Assembly (NCBI RefSeq): GCF_000759345.1
Contig: NZ_JPZL01000002.1
Coordinates: forward strand, 744,001-808,000
DNA length: 64,000 nt
DNA from: Litchfieldella xinjiangensis
GTDB taxonomy: Bacteria > Pseudomonadota > Gammaproteobacteria > Pseudomonadales > Halomonadaceae
Direction: 5' to 3'
Below, piece by piece: positions 17,658 through 27,004 of this stretch. How positions within the stretch are numbered: position 1 is the first letter of the stretch; each line of letters begins with the position of its first letter. The notes below the pieces were generated by a model, which saw only the letters and a program-made list of their open reading frames with translations, searched no databases and was not told the DNA's origin. Made by a program: the position numbers and the translations under genes.

Positions 17658-19010
17658 ATGTCCTATGTCCACGATACTATCGTCCAATTGCAAAAAAGCA
17701 GTCCGGCTCAGACTGAGTTTTATCAGGCGGCAGAAGAGGTGCTGGATTCATTGCGTCCGCTCTTGGAGCTGAACCCTCGGTACCACCAGCACAAAATCAT
17801 TGAGAGAATAGTCGAACCAGAGCGGCAAATCCTGTTTCGCGTTTGCTGGGTTGACGATCGTGGCGAAGTTCAAGTCAACAAAGGGTATCGGATACAATTT
17901 AATTCGGCACTCGGACCTTACAAGGGTGGTCTGCGGTTTCATCGAAGCGTAAACGCCAGTGTCATTAAATTTCTCGGTTTTGAGCAGATATTTAAAAATG
18001 CGCTTACAGGCCTACCCATCGGTGGGGGTAAGGGCGGTTCGAATTTCGACCCCAAAGGCAAGTCAGACGCTGAAATCATGCGTTTCTGTCAGGCATTCAT
18101 GACGGAGTTACACCGGCATATCGGGCCCACGACTGACGTGCCAGCGGGGGATATCGGTGTTGGAGGCCGTGAGATCGGTTACTTATATGGTCAATATAAG
18201 CGGCTAACGACCCGCCATGAAGGCGTTCTTACCGGGAAGGGCCTGGACTGGGGCGGCTCCCTTGGGCGTAAGGAGGCGACCGGCTATGGCGCCGTTTATT
18301 TCGCGCAGAACATGCTGAAGTCGCTTGGTGAAGATATCGATGGCAAAACCTGTCTCGTCTCGGGGGCAGGCAATGTCGCGATCTATACCATCGAAAAGCT
18401 GTATCAACTTGGCGGTCTGCCGATTACCTGCTCCGACTCTCAGGGCGCGGTATATCACCCGCAAGGCATCAACCTCGATACGCTCAAGCTGATAAAGGAA
18501 ACTCGGCGTAGCTCATTGAGAGAGTACGTGGAGCATCATCCAGAAGCCACCTATGTCGATGTCGAAAGTTATCCTGAGGACGGCCACGCCGTATGGCGCT
18601 ACAAAGCCCACCTTGCTTTTCCTTCTGCCACCCAGAATGAATTAACCGAAGCGGATGCATTGGCCCTGTTAGGCAATGGTGTCTTCTGCATAAGCGAAGG
18701 CTCGAACATGGCTTCTACGGCCAGTGCTGTTGACCAAATTCTCCAAGCTGGAATCGCCTATGGTCCAGGTAAGGCTGCCAATGCAGGCGGTGTGGCGACG
18801 AGCCAGTTGGAGATGGCACAGAACAGCAGCATGCAGCAATGGACCATCGAGAAGGTGGATAAGAAACTGATGAGTATCATGCACGATATACACCATCGCT
18901 GTGCCAGTACCGCCGAAGAGTTCGACCAACCGCATAACCTTGTCCTGGGCGCTAATATCGCCGGTTTCCGTAAGGTGGCCGATGCGATGATCGATCAAGG
19001 GGTGTATTGA
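17658..19010 (+). CDS. gdhA: NADP-specific glutamate dehydrogenase
   Basis: A 450-residue hexameric-type GDH that aminates 2-oxoglutarate with NADPH and ammonium. The substrate site is YKGGLRFHRSVN with FLGFEQIFKNAL, the catalytic lysine lies in GGGKGGSNFDPKG, and DIGVGGREIGYLYGQYKR and the dinucleotide site VSGAGNVAIYTIEKL follow. The ATG at 17658 gives the normal N-terminus (MSYVHDTIVQLQ); the frame opens at 17619. The 262-base region upstream holds an imperfect stem (GTTAC...GTAAC near 17521-17548) of unknown role. Confidence 0.95.
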   Translation: MSYVHDTIVQLQKSSPAQTEFYQAAEEVLDSLRPLLELNPRYHQHKIIERIVEPERQILFRVCWVDDRGEVQVNKGYRIQFNSALGPYKGGLRFHRSVNASVIKFLGFEQIFKNALTGLPIGGGKGGSNFDPKGKSDAEIMRFCQAFMTELHRHIGPTTDVPAGDIGVGGREIGYLYGQYKRLTTRHEGVLTGKGLDWGGSLGRKEATGYGAVYFAQNMLKSLGEDIDGKTCLVSGAGNVAIYTIEKLYQLGGLPITCSDSQGAVYHPQGINLDTLKLIKETRRSSLREYVEHHPEATYVDVESYPEDGHAVWRYKAHLAFPSATQNELTEADALALLGNGVFCISEGSNMASTASAVDQILQAGIAYGPGKAANAGGVATSQLEMAQNSSMQQWTIEKVDKKLMSIMHDIHHRCASTAEEFDQPHNLVLGANIAGFRKVADAMIDQGVY

Positions 19011-19080
19011 TAACGCTTCGCACGCCCGCTTCGTGGGGCCTGAGCGGCAGCACGAGCCGGTCGTACCTATGCCAGCGGCA

Positions 19081-21282
19081 TCAATAGTTGGGAACCGCGC
19101 CTTCGAGCGGCTCGGGCCGGTGCACGCCATACCCCTGAGCGAAATCGACGCCGAGGGAGCCGAGCAGCTTTAGAATCCGATCGTTCTCTACGTATTCTGC
19201 AATCGTCTGGATTCCCATCACGCTGGCGACCTTGGCGATGGCTTCGACCATGGCACGGTCTACTTGGTCTTCGACGATATCCTTGATGAATACGCCATCG
19301 ATCTTGATGAAATCGACAGGGAGATGCTTAAGGTAGCCCAGTGATGACATGCCGCTGCCGAAATCGTCGAGCGCGAACCAGAAACCCAGTTGGCGTAGGG
19401 CACGGATAAGATGGGCGGTCTGTTTAAGGTTGGCGACTGCCATCGTCTCGGTAATCTCGAAACAGATTCGAGCGGGTGATACGGAATACTGCGTTAGCAG
19501 ATCTTGAACGAACCTCAGAAAGTCATCGTCGCCCAGTGTCGCGCCCGACAGGTTGATCGAAAGTGTCGTTCGGTCTCGCTTGGCTGCGGGTAAGCTGGCT
19601 AGATGGCGAAATACCTTCTCAACGACATAACGGTCGAGGAGCGGCATCAGGTTATAGCGCTCCGCCGCGGGGATAAAGGCCATGGGAGGCACGATACTGC
19701 CGTCGGGCTCCTGCAATCTTATCAGTACTTCCCACCGATCCTGATTGCCATCACCGCGAATCGGAGCGATGCGCTGCGCATGGAGGACCAGCCGCTCCTC
19801 GTGAAGCGCTTCGCGCAACCGGCTGATCCAACTCATTTCACGCAGGCGAGACGATAGCTCATCATCGTCTGGAGAATAGACATGTACTCGGTTGCGCCCC
19901 TTCTCCTTGGCCAGGAAACAGGCGGAGTCCGCCGTGCTCAGGATTTCTTTGAGCGTCAATCCTTCCCCGAAGGTCATCACACCGATACTGACCGGGATAC
20001 CGAAACGGAGTTTCCCCCAGCAGAACTCCAGCCCTGCGGTCAGCTCACGTAGCTCCTCGGCGATTCTATGAGCATAACCGCCCGACTCCTCCCGGATAAG
20101 CAGGCCAAACTCATCACCGCCCAAGCGGGCCAGGATGCTTCCACGGGGAGCCCATTCATCGAGCTGGGCGCTAAGGTAGCGCAGTAGTTCATCCCCCGCG
20201 GCGTGACCGCATGTATCGTTGACGACCTTGAATTGATCCAGGTCGAAATAAAGCAATGCGTAGCGCGAATCCGTGAGATGGGCTTCCTGGATGACCTGAC
20301 TGACTTGCCGCTCGAACTCTCCCCGGTTGACAAGGCCAGTCAACGCATCGTGACTCGCCTGGTGCCTGATCTCGCACGCTAGCTGGTGCGCCTTGGTAAC
20401 ATCGTTCCCTTGAACGAAGATACCCGTAACGTTCCCTCCGGTATCTGTGATCGGTTGGTAGACGAAATCGAGATAGACCTCGTGCTGTTGCGAGCCTTCC
20501 GGCAGGAGTAGACGCACCGCGCGGCCGACGAAGGGGTTGCCCGTTGAGTAGACGCGATCGAGCAGTTCATAGATATCCTGCCCCTCGAGTCCGGGGAGGG
20601 CCTCCCTAACGGTCATGCCCATCAGATCCTGGCGGCCGACAAGTTGGCAATAGGCCGCATTCGCCAATTCAAAGACATGCTCGGGGCCACGTAACACGCA
20701 GACGAAGCCGGGGGCCTGTTCGAACAATCGACGCAGGTGCGTTCGTTCAGCGAGCAACGTCTCATTTGTCTGCTGCACGTCTTGGGCACGCCCGAACACG
20801 TACCTGTGCAAGTCATGGGCCGAGTCTACCGATTGTCCTTCAGCCTCAGCGCCCAGTTGTTGTCTGAGCTGGTGGAGCTTCGTCACGTCCGCGGTGTGGT
20901 GAAGAATCAACGCCACGTCTCCGTAGGCGTCGAAAATAGGAATGTTCGTCACGCTCCAGTAGCGATCTTCGATCTCACCCTTCGTCGTGGAGACGATGGG
21001 GTAATGCAGTAGCGCCAGGCTATCGGGCCGGCGCTCGAGGAGGGTGCGCTCGAAGGAGGCACGTAACAGCTTGACGCCCCTATCATCGTTCAGGGCGGGA
21101 AACGCCTCGAAAACATCCTTTCCAATCAGTGCTTCGTACCTGCGGCCCGTTGTACTTAGGTAGCTCTTGTTGACGTCGACGAGTACAAGTTCTGGCGAAA
21201 GCAGCAGGTAGGCGTTGGGTGATGCATGGAATATCGCTTCGAAATCCAACTGTGGCATTACCAAGTCTGGATTCGTCATCAT
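19081..21282 (-). CDS. PAS-PAS-GGDEF-EAL cyclic-di-GMP turnover protein
   Basis: A 733-residue soluble protein. Two PAS domains (about 10-135 and 190-300) precede a GGDEF domain whose active motif RLGGDEF is intact near residue 387; the upstream I-site position reads RGSI rather than RxxD, so product inhibition is unlikely. The EAL domain (about 485-730) keeps the metal and catalytic residues: EVL, SINLS, FEITE, LDDFGSG, KIDG and AEYVE. Both synthesis and hydrolysis of c-di-GMP are therefore possible. No transmembrane segment is seen; the PAS domains should sense a cytoplasmic signal, perhaps redox or gas. It is convergent with gdhA. Confidence 0.92.
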   Translation of the reverse strand: MMTNPDLVMPQLDFEAIFHASPNAYLLLSPELVLVDVNKSYLSTTGRRYEALIGKDVFEAFPALNDDRGVKLLRASFERTLLERRPDSLALLHYPIVSTTKGEIEDRYWSVTNIPIFDAYGDVALILHHTADVTKLHQLRQQLGAEAEGQSVDSAHDLHRYVFGRAQDVQQTNETLLAERTHLRRLFEQAPGFVCVLRGPEHVFELANAAYCQLVGRQDLMGMTVREALPGLEGQDIYELLDRVYSTGNPFVGRAVRLLLPEGSQQHEVYLDFVYQPITDTGGNVTGIFVQGNDVTKAHQLACEIRHQASHDALTGLVNRGEFERQVSQVIQEAHLTDSRYALLYFDLDQFKVVNDTCGHAAGDELLRYLSAQLDEWAPRGSILARLGGDEFGLLIREESGGYAHRIAEELRELTAGLEFCWGKLRFGIPVSIGVMTFGEGLTLKEILSTADSACFLAKEKGRNRVHVYSPDDDELSSRLREMSWISRLREALHEERLVLHAQRIAPIRGDGNQDRWEVLIRLQEPDGSIVPPMAFIPAAERYNLMPLLDRYVVEKVFRHLASLPAAKRDRTTLSINLSGATLGDDDFLRFVQDLLTQYSVSPARICFEITETMAVANLKQTAHLIRALRQLGFWFALDDFGSGMSSLGYLKHLPVDFIKIDGVFIKDIVEDQVDRAMVEAIAKVASVMGIQTIAEYVENDRILKLLGSLGVDFAQGYGVHRPEPLEGAVPNY

Positions 21283-21430
21283 CTCTCCCTGCTTCTTTTA
21301 TGCTCCAAGCAGCTCATTCTGAATCAATCCGATGTAGTTTCATATTTATACATCAGTCTTTGACGAGCCCGATGCCCTGCTGGCCGAGGAGGTGCGTCAT
21401 GGATCTACGCCTCGAGAGGGCAGAGGTAAG

Positions 21431-22087
21431 TTACCCTTCGATCAACACTTGCGTACCCACGCCCACCCATTTGGAGAGCTGTCGGATCTCGTCATCCGTT
21501 ACCGCAAGGCATCCATCGGTCCAGTCCATCTGTTTATGCAAGAAAGCACTTCGCCCGCCCAGCCCATGGATACCGATATGCCCGCCAAGGGAGGTATTCG
21601 GCAGTGAAACACGATGCCGGTCATAGTGCCGTTGGATACGCTGCGCCTCGTAGTCGCTGATGAAGCCGCCTGCGATGGCTTCCTCGGCGATCTGGGGATT
21701 GGGATAGTTGATTCCGAAGAACGTATGGAATCGGCTGGCGCCATTGATTCGCTCGATGCGAAACGTGCCGATCGGAGTCATCTTGCTGCCTTTAAACCGG
21801 ATGCGGCCGGCTCCGTTTTTGCCGATGGCCACATGGCCCACCTGCCAGATCACATCCTCTCCACGGAACACGAGCAGCCCACGCGTCTTGAGATCGATGT
21901 ATAGCCAGGCCTCATCAGGTTTGACAGGCAGGAGCGGTACTCCGGTATCGACCTCTAACAGGAAATGTGGATCAGGCGCTACGATCACGGATTCAGGCGT
22001 GGAAGGGGCAGGCATCTCTATTGCTGACGCTAGGCTGGGGAGTAAACACAAGAAAGCAAGGGCGAAACGACGGAGAGCTTGGCGCAT
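21431..22087 (-). CDS. L,D-transpeptidase (YkuD family), exported
   Basis: A 218-residue protein with a signal peptide (MRQALRRFALAFLCLLPSLASA). The YkuD catalytic signature appears as GGHIGIHGLGG and then WTDGCLAVTDDEI, with the nucleophile cysteine preceded by DG rather than the commoner HG. It should act in the periplasm on peptidoglycan, forming 3-3 cross-links or attaching proteins. The longer frame to 22165 has no better start. It is divergent from the amidase gene. Confidence 0.87.
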   Translation of the reverse strand: MRQALRRFALAFLCLLPSLASAIEMPAPSTPESVIVAPDPHFLLEVDTGVPLLPVKPDEAWLYIDLKTRGLLVFRGEDVIWQVGHVAIGKNGAGRIRFKGSKMTPIGTFRIERINGASRFHTFFGINYPNPQIAEEAIAGGFISDYEAQRIQRHYDRHRVSLPNTSLGGHIGIHGLGGRSAFLHKQMDWTDGCLAVTDDEIRQLSKWVGVGTQVLIEG

Positions 22088-22214
22088 GATGGTCGATTCA
22101 GGTAGTGAGCGGATAGGACAGTATCTCAACTGTTTCGAGCAGTAAGACGGGCATAAGCGATACAAAACGGTGTTTTACCGTGGCGTTGGCCAGTCAATTG
22201 CAGGGAGGGAGCGT

Positions 22215-23747
22215 ATGCGGGGCGAAGAATATTGCCGTTTCGATGGCCTCGGCCTGGCGGCAGTGATACGCAGTGGCGAGGTCAGTCGGTGGGAGGTATT
22301 CGAGGCGGCCTGCGAGGCGATCGAACGCGACAATCCTCGGTTCAATGCCGTGGTGCGTACCCGGTTCGACAAGGCCAGGCATGAGCTGAATGTTGTCGGT
22401 CCCGACGCACCCTTTGCAGGCGTGCCGTTCCTGACCAAGGATCTGCTGACGGCACTGGCTGGTGAGCCGCTAACGTTTGGCAGTGCCTCGCTCAAGCAGT
22501 GGCGCCCCCCGGCCGATTCCAGCGTTGTCACGCGATTTCGGCAGGCCGGGCTATCGATAGTGGGCCAGACCGCAACGCCGGAGTTGGGCCTGATGGGCAT
22601 TACCGAGCCCAAGGCCTTCCCTGCCCCCCATAACCCTTGGAAACGGGGATATTCGCCCGGTGGCTCCAGCGGCGGCTCCGCCGCTGCCGTTGCGGCGGGG
22701 TTGGTGCCCTTGGCCGGTGGTGGCGATGGGGGCGGGTCGCTGCGTATTCCCGCCAGTTATTGCGGTCTGTTCGGCTTCAAGCCATCCCGGGGCCGCGTCC
22801 CGCAGGGGCCTACGCATGGAGACGTCTGGGAAGGTGCCGTGGTCGAGCACGTACTGACCCGCAGCGTGCGCGATAGCGCGGCAATGTACGAGGCCATCAA
22901 CGGCCCGGATACCGGCAGTCCACTGCCGATAACTCGTGAGACGAATATCCTTTCAGCACTATCGCGTCCTCCCGCGTCAATGCGGGTGGCTGTATCTCTG
23001 GGCGAGCCTTTGGCGGCCCCGCTGGGGGCGCGCAACCATGCCGAAGTTCGCCTTGCGGTGGAGCGTGCCGCTGAGGCCTGTGCGTCATTGGGGCATCATG
23101 TCGAGTGGCGCGATCCGCCCGTCGATGGGGCGCGTTTGGCGCAGTGTTACCTGATTCTGTACCTGGGTCAGGTCGCTGCCGATCTCGAGTGGATCAGCCG
23201 CGCTACCGGTGTGGCGGTATCCCGCCTGGATATCGAGCCGTCAACGCGTGCCATAGGGCGGCTGGGGCGAGCCTTGAAAGCAAAGGACTACATCCTGGCG
23301 CGACGTGACTGGAATACCGCCGCGCGTGCCATGGGCGATTTCCATCGGGACTATGACGTCCTGCTGATGCCGGTGACAGCCGGCCCCCCGCCACGTATTG
23401 GAGCGCTCTACCCGAGTCCGATGCGGGAACGCTTGATGGCCGCCTTGGCGATTCCCGGCATGGCCAATGCAGCACTTGCACTGGATGTGTTGGGTCAACT
23501 CGCCCGCGATGCGTTGCGCCATACGCCGTATACCCAGCTAGCCAACCTGACCGGGCAACCGGCCATGTCGTTACCCATGCATGTGGCTGCCGAGGGCTTG
23601 CCGGTGGGAGTGCAAGTAGTCGGTGCCATGGGAGAAGACAGACGGATGTTGCAGTTCGCGGCGCAGATCGAGACGGCGTTTCCCTGGCCGGCGCTCCCTC
23701 TGGCCCCGAAACCGGACTCGCAGGCAGGGGTGCACCTAAATGAATGA
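22215..23747 (+). CDS. Amidase-signature family hydrolase
   Basis: A 510-residue cytoplasmic amidase. The Ser-Ser-Lys triad is visible: the lysine in FLTKDLL, the cis-serine in [17 protein letters not shown] and the nucleophile serine in [11 protein letters not shown]. The length is normal for stand-alone amidases rather than GatA, and no GatB/GatC neighbours exist. The ATG at 22215 follows GGAGG-like bases; the longer frame to 22170 is not needed. The substrate is unknown. It lies 57 bases ahead of cmoM. Confidence 0.88.
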   Translation: MRGEEYCRFDGLGLAAVIRSGEVSRWEVFEAACEAIERDNPRFNAVVRTRFDKARHELNVVGPDAPFAGVPFLTKDLLTALAGEPLTFGSASLKQWRPPADSSVVTRFRQAGLSIVGQTATPELGLMGITEPKAFPAPHNPWKRGYSPGGSSGGSAAAVAAGLVPLAGGGDGGGSLRIPASYCGLFGFKPSRGRVPQGPTHGDVWEGAVVEHVLTRSVRDSAAMYEAINGPDTGSPLPITRETNILSALSRPPASMRVAVSLGEPLAAPLGARNHAEVRLAVERAAEACASLGHHVEWRDPPVDGARLAQCYLILYLGQVAADLEWISRATGVAVSRLDIEPSTRAIGRLGRALKAKDYILARRDWNTAARAMGDFHRDYDVLLMPVTAGPPPRIGALYPSPMRERLMAALAIPGMANAALALDVLGQLARDALRHTPYTQLANLTGQPAMSLPMHVAAEGLPVGVQVVGAMGEDRRMLQFAAQIETAFPWPALPLAPKPDSQAGVHLNE

Positions 23748-23804
23748 GAGGGAGGCCGTTTCCGGCTAGACTGTCGCCCCAAATCGCAAGATGCCGGAGC
23801 CGCC

Positions 23805-24617
23805 ATGCCGTCGCGCCCACCCTCGCCACGTCCCTCTTTCCTGTCCGAGCGGGGGGATCGTCATTTCGACGGGCTAGGCAACAAGTTTGCTGCCAGCCTG
23901 TACGGCGGTTCCCGGGGGCGGGTTCGCCTGGCCGTGCTCGACCACTTGCTCCCGCAGATGCTCCAACTGGACGGCCAGCCCGTATTGGATGTTGGGGCGG
24001 GTCTGGGCCAGATGGGCCTCTGGTTCGCACAAAGGGGGCATGCCGTCACGCTATGCGAGCCCGCGGAGGAGATGCGCGAGCAGGCACGTTCGGCAATGGA
24101 GGGGCATCCAGCCGAGTTCCTGCCACTCCCGTTACAGGATTTGCCCGAGCAGGCGCCAGGGCCTTGGTCGCTGGTGGTCTGTCATGCCGTGCTCGAGTGG
24201 CTGGGCGACCCCCGGGCGGGGCTGGAAACGCTGAGCCGGCTATTGGCCCCTGGCGGGCAGCTGTCATTGATGGTCTTCAATCGGGATGCACTGCGTTTCT
24301 CGAACGTGGTCAAGGGCAACCTTGAGAAAGCCCTTGCCGATCGACTGTCGGGCACGGGTCAACGCCAGCGTCTGACGCCTATCTCGCCGGTATCTCACGC
24401 AGAGATCGAAACCTGGGCCAGTGAGTGTGGTTTGACGATCGAAGCGGTCGCCGGGGTGCGGGTCTTTCACGATTACCTGCGGGTACGTGAGCCGAACGAG
24501 GCGGACCTTGAACGTCTGATAGAACTGGAGTGTCGCTACTGCCAGGCCGAGCCCTACTGGCGGCTGGGGCGCTATTTGCTCTATATGCTGAAACGACCCG
24601 AGGAGTTGCACCCATGA
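23805..24617 (+). CDS. cmoM: tRNA 5-carboxymethoxyuridine methyltransferase
   Basis: A 270-residue SAM-dependent methyltransferase that converts cmo5U34 to its methyl ester in a subset of tRNAs. The N-terminal DRHFDGLGNKFAASLYGG followed by GRVRLAVL is the CmoM (SmtA) signature. Motif I is VLDVGAGLGQMGL and VCHAVLEWLGDP follows. It overlaps the next gene by ATGA. The enzymes that make its substrate, CmoA and CmoB, are encoded about 13 kb away in this window. Confidence 0.9.
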   Translation: MPSRPPSPRPSFLSERGDRHFDGLGNKFAASLYGGSRGRVRLAVLDHLLPQMLQLDGQPVLDVGAGLGQMGLWFAQRGHAVTLCEPAEEMREQARSAMEGHPAEFLPLPLQDLPEQAPGPWSLVVCHAVLEWLGDPRAGLETLSRLLAPGGQLSLMVFNRDALRFSNVVKGNLEKALADRLSGTGQRQRLTPISPVSHAEIETWASECGLTIEAVAGVRVFHDYLRVREPNEADLERLIELECRYCQAEPYWRLGRYLLYMLKRPEELHP

Positions 24618-25606
24618 ACGCCGAGACACCGGTCTGTCAGTTGCTGCAGCGACAGGATGAGGCGTATCGCGGCTGGCTGTGGGTAGCGCCGCCTAGGGAC
24701 GCCTGGCTGGAGCAGGGGGATGGCAGCGTACTGTCGGGGGATCATGGCGTGCTGCACGCCTGGCAAGCGTGCGGGCGCCCCGCGTTTGGCGCTTTTGAGA
24801 TACCCCCCGTTTTGCCACCGGGGGCGGTGCTGTTCTGGCCCAAGACCCACGCGCTAGGGGAGTGGTGGTTATTAACGCTTTGCAAGGTATTACCCGAGGG
24901 CACACCGCTGCAGATCGTGGGGGAGAACAACGGCGGTATCAAGCGCGTGCTCAAGGTACTGGCGGCGCTGGGGCTGGGGTGTCGCAAGCGCGATAGCGCG
25001 CGTCGCTGCAGCCTGTTCGAGACCCGGCTGGGTCCGGTCGACATCGATCCGGATGCTGTCTGGCAACGCTTCGAGATCGAGGGGCTGACCGTCGTCAGTC
25101 ACCCCGGGGTGTTCGGCCACGGCAAGCTCGATGCCGGTACGCAGTTATTGCTATCCCAGCTACCCGGCACCTTGCCTGAAACAGGTGAGTCGATCCTCGA
25201 TATGGGCTGTGGCGATGGGATTTTGGCCGCTTGGCTGGCTCGGCGTGGCGCATGGGTCACTGCGGTTGATGTGAACGCGTTCGCGGTGGAAGCGACGCGG
25301 CGAACGCTTACCGCCAATGCGTTGGAAGGCCAGGTCGTGGCAGGTGATGTGTATTCGTCCCTCGCAGGGCATCGCTACGACGCCGTCGTCAGCAACCCGC
25401 CGTTTCATCAGGAACGGGCCATCGACTACGGTCCGGCGGGGCGGCTCATCGGCGAGGCGCCTGAGCACCTGGTGCCCGGTGGGCAACTGGTGATCGTGGC
25501 CAATGCCTTTCTGCCTTACCCCGACCGGCTTCAAGCCGCCTTCGGCAATTTCGAGATCCTCGCCGATGACCGACGCTTTCGCGTCTACCGCGCGTTCAAG
25601 CGCTAG
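24614..25606 (+). CDS. rsmC: 16S rRNA (guanine-1207-N2)-methyltransferase
   Basis: A 330-residue, two-domain RsmC-type methyltransferase. The degenerate N-terminal domain ends about residue 170. The C-terminal domain has the SAM site ILDMGCGDGILAAWLARRG and the N6/N2-purine methylase motif VVSNPPFHQ. The ATG at 24614 overlaps the cmoM stop. It is convergent with greB and overlaps it by 11 bases. The close paralogue RlmG is a less likely alternative. Confidence 0.88.
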   Translation: MNAETPVCQLLQRQDEAYRGWLWVAPPRDAWLEQGDGSVLSGDHGVLHAWQACGRPAFGAFEIPPVLPPGAVLFWPKTHALGEWWLLTLCKVLPEGTPLQIVGENNGGIKRVLKVLAALGLGCRKRDSARRCSLFETRLGPVDIDPDAVWQRFEIEGLTVVSHPGVFGHGKLDAGTQLLLSQLPGTLPETGESILDMGCGDGILAAWLARRGAWVTAVDVNAFAVEATRRTLTANALEGQVVAGDVYSSLAGHRYDAVVSNPPFHQERAIDYGPAGRLIGEAPEHLVPGGQLVIVANAFLPYPDRLQAAFGNFEILADDRRFRVYRAFKR

Positions 25607-26120
25607 GCGCCTGGTAGGAAATATCTGTGATCACGTACGTGGTTTCTCCGCCGGGGGCGGCCACGGTGGCTTCATCGTCGAGCCCCTTGCCGAGCACGCT
25701 CTTGGCCAACGGCGCATCGATGCTGATCCAGTGCTTTCCTGCATCGGTCTCGTCGTGACCGACGATGCGTATACGTAACTCCTCGCCTTGCTCGTCCTCC
25801 AGGGTGACATAAGCCCCGAAATAGACGCGCCCGGTATCGGCCGGCAGCCGATCGACGACCTGCAACTCGTCGAGTCGCTTCCCCAGGTAGCGAATCCGCG
25901 CAATGACCCGGTTGAGTTCCTTCTTGTTGTAGGTGTAGTCGGCGTTCTCGCTACGATCGCCCAGGGCAGCGGCTTCCCCGACCTTAGTCGAGAGTTGCGG
26001 TCGCTTGACTCGGGAAAGGTGGTCATGGATGCCTTTGAGCCGGGCGAACCCTTCGGCGGTGATGAGGTTGCTCTTGGGTTCCTGGCGGGGATCCTTGGCG
26101 GGATCGCGCCAGCGAGTCAT
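25596..26120 (-). CDS. greB: Transcription elongation factor GreB
   Basis: A 174-residue Gre factor that stimulates transcript cleavage in backtracked RNA polymerase. The N-terminal coiled coil carries the tip region ALGDRSENADYTYNKKELNR, whose acidic residues enter the secondary channel. The C-terminal domain has VYFGAYVTLED and SPLAKSVLGK-type sequence (DAPLAKSVLGKGLDDE). The GreB length and RWRDPAKDPR start separate it from GreA. The ATG at 26120 has AAAGG seven bases upstream. Confidence 0.93.
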   Translation of the reverse strand: MTRWRDPAKDPRQEPKSNLITAEGFARLKGIHDHLSRVKRPQLSTKVGEAAALGDRSENADYTYNKKELNRVIARIRYLGKRLDELQVVDRLPADTGRVYFGAYVTLEDEQGEELRIRIVGHDETDAGKHWISIDAPLAKSVLGKGLDDEATVAAPGGETTYVITDISYQAPSA

Positions 26121-26308
26121 GTTGCGGCCTTTCATGGAAATTCGGCTGTGTGGCGGTATCAGCCGACACCTTACGCATCCTCTCGCCAGGCGCCAAGCCA
26201 GGCGTGTTAATTCATTGGTCTTGCCTGTCTGGCGATTCATTCAAACGTTCGTTACATTGAAATGGTCGCCTCTGTCGCGACGATAACAATCGATAATCGG
26301 AGTTCGCC

Positions 26309-26944
26309 ATGATTCGTCGCCCCTTGACCGCCGGCATGTTCGGTGCCGCCTTGCTGGCCGCTACGCTGACGTCTGCCCACGCCTTCGAAAATGAGGTGTT
26401 TGCGCTCAAGAATCGCTGGGAGCACATCACCACCGAAATGCCCGCCAACGCACGTGAGGATGCGCTGGGCCAACTGGCCGACGAAGCCGATGCGCTGGCC
26501 GATGCCCATCCCGATGCAGCGCCGGTCCTGACGTGGCAAGGCATCATCCTGGCCAGCGAGGCCCGCGCCAAGGGAGGTGTCGGCGCGCTGGGGTTGGCCA
26601 AGCAGGCCCGTGCCGCCCTCGAACGCGCCATCGAACTTGATCCCCAGGGTCAGAACGGGTCGGCCTATGTCACCCTGGGTGCTCTTTACGACCGCGCGCC
26701 CGGCTGGCCGCTGGGCTTCGGCGATAGCGAAACTGCCGAACAGATGTTCAAGCGCGCCTTGGAAATACGACCCCAGGGGATCGACGTCAACTACTATTAC
26801 GCCGCGTATCTTGCCGATGAAGGCCGTCGTGACGAGGCGCGCGAGTACGCTCAGCGCGCAGTGGCGGGTGAGCCCCGCGAGTCGCGCCAGACCTCGGACG
26901 AAGCCCTGCGCGAAGAGGCCCGGGCGTTTCTCGAAGGCTTGTAA
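26309..26944 (+). CDS. Exported tetratricopeptide-repeat protein
   Basis: A 211-residue protein with a signal peptide cleaved after TSAHA. The remainder is helical with TPR-like units; clear repeats lie near ALERAIELDPQGQNGSAYVTLG and MFKRALEIRPQGIDVNYYYA, the latter resembling TRAP-associated TatT-type proteins. It should be a periplasmic scaffold with unknown partner. It is transcribed divergently from greB and sits 60 bases before the PhoD-like gene. Confidence 0.8.
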   Translation: MIRRPLTAGMFGAALLAATLTSAHAFENEVFALKNRWEHITTEMPANAREDALGQLADEADALADAHPDAAPVLTWQGIILASEARAKGGVGALGLAKQARAALERAIELDPQGQNGSAYVTLGALYDRAPGWPLGFGDSETAEQMFKRALEIRPQGIDVNYYYAAYLADEGRRDEAREYAQRAVAGEPRESRQTSDEALREEARAFLEGL

Positions 26945-27004
26945 GTATCGTCTCCACAAGAAAGGTCCTCGTCGAAGGGGAGAGAGCTGTAATAAGCTGG
27001 CGGC

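Noticed and set aside
23203-24030. 275-codon minus-strand frame across the amidase and cmoM
   Set aside because: Low-complexity Arg/Pro/Ala composition and complete overlap with two well supported genes.
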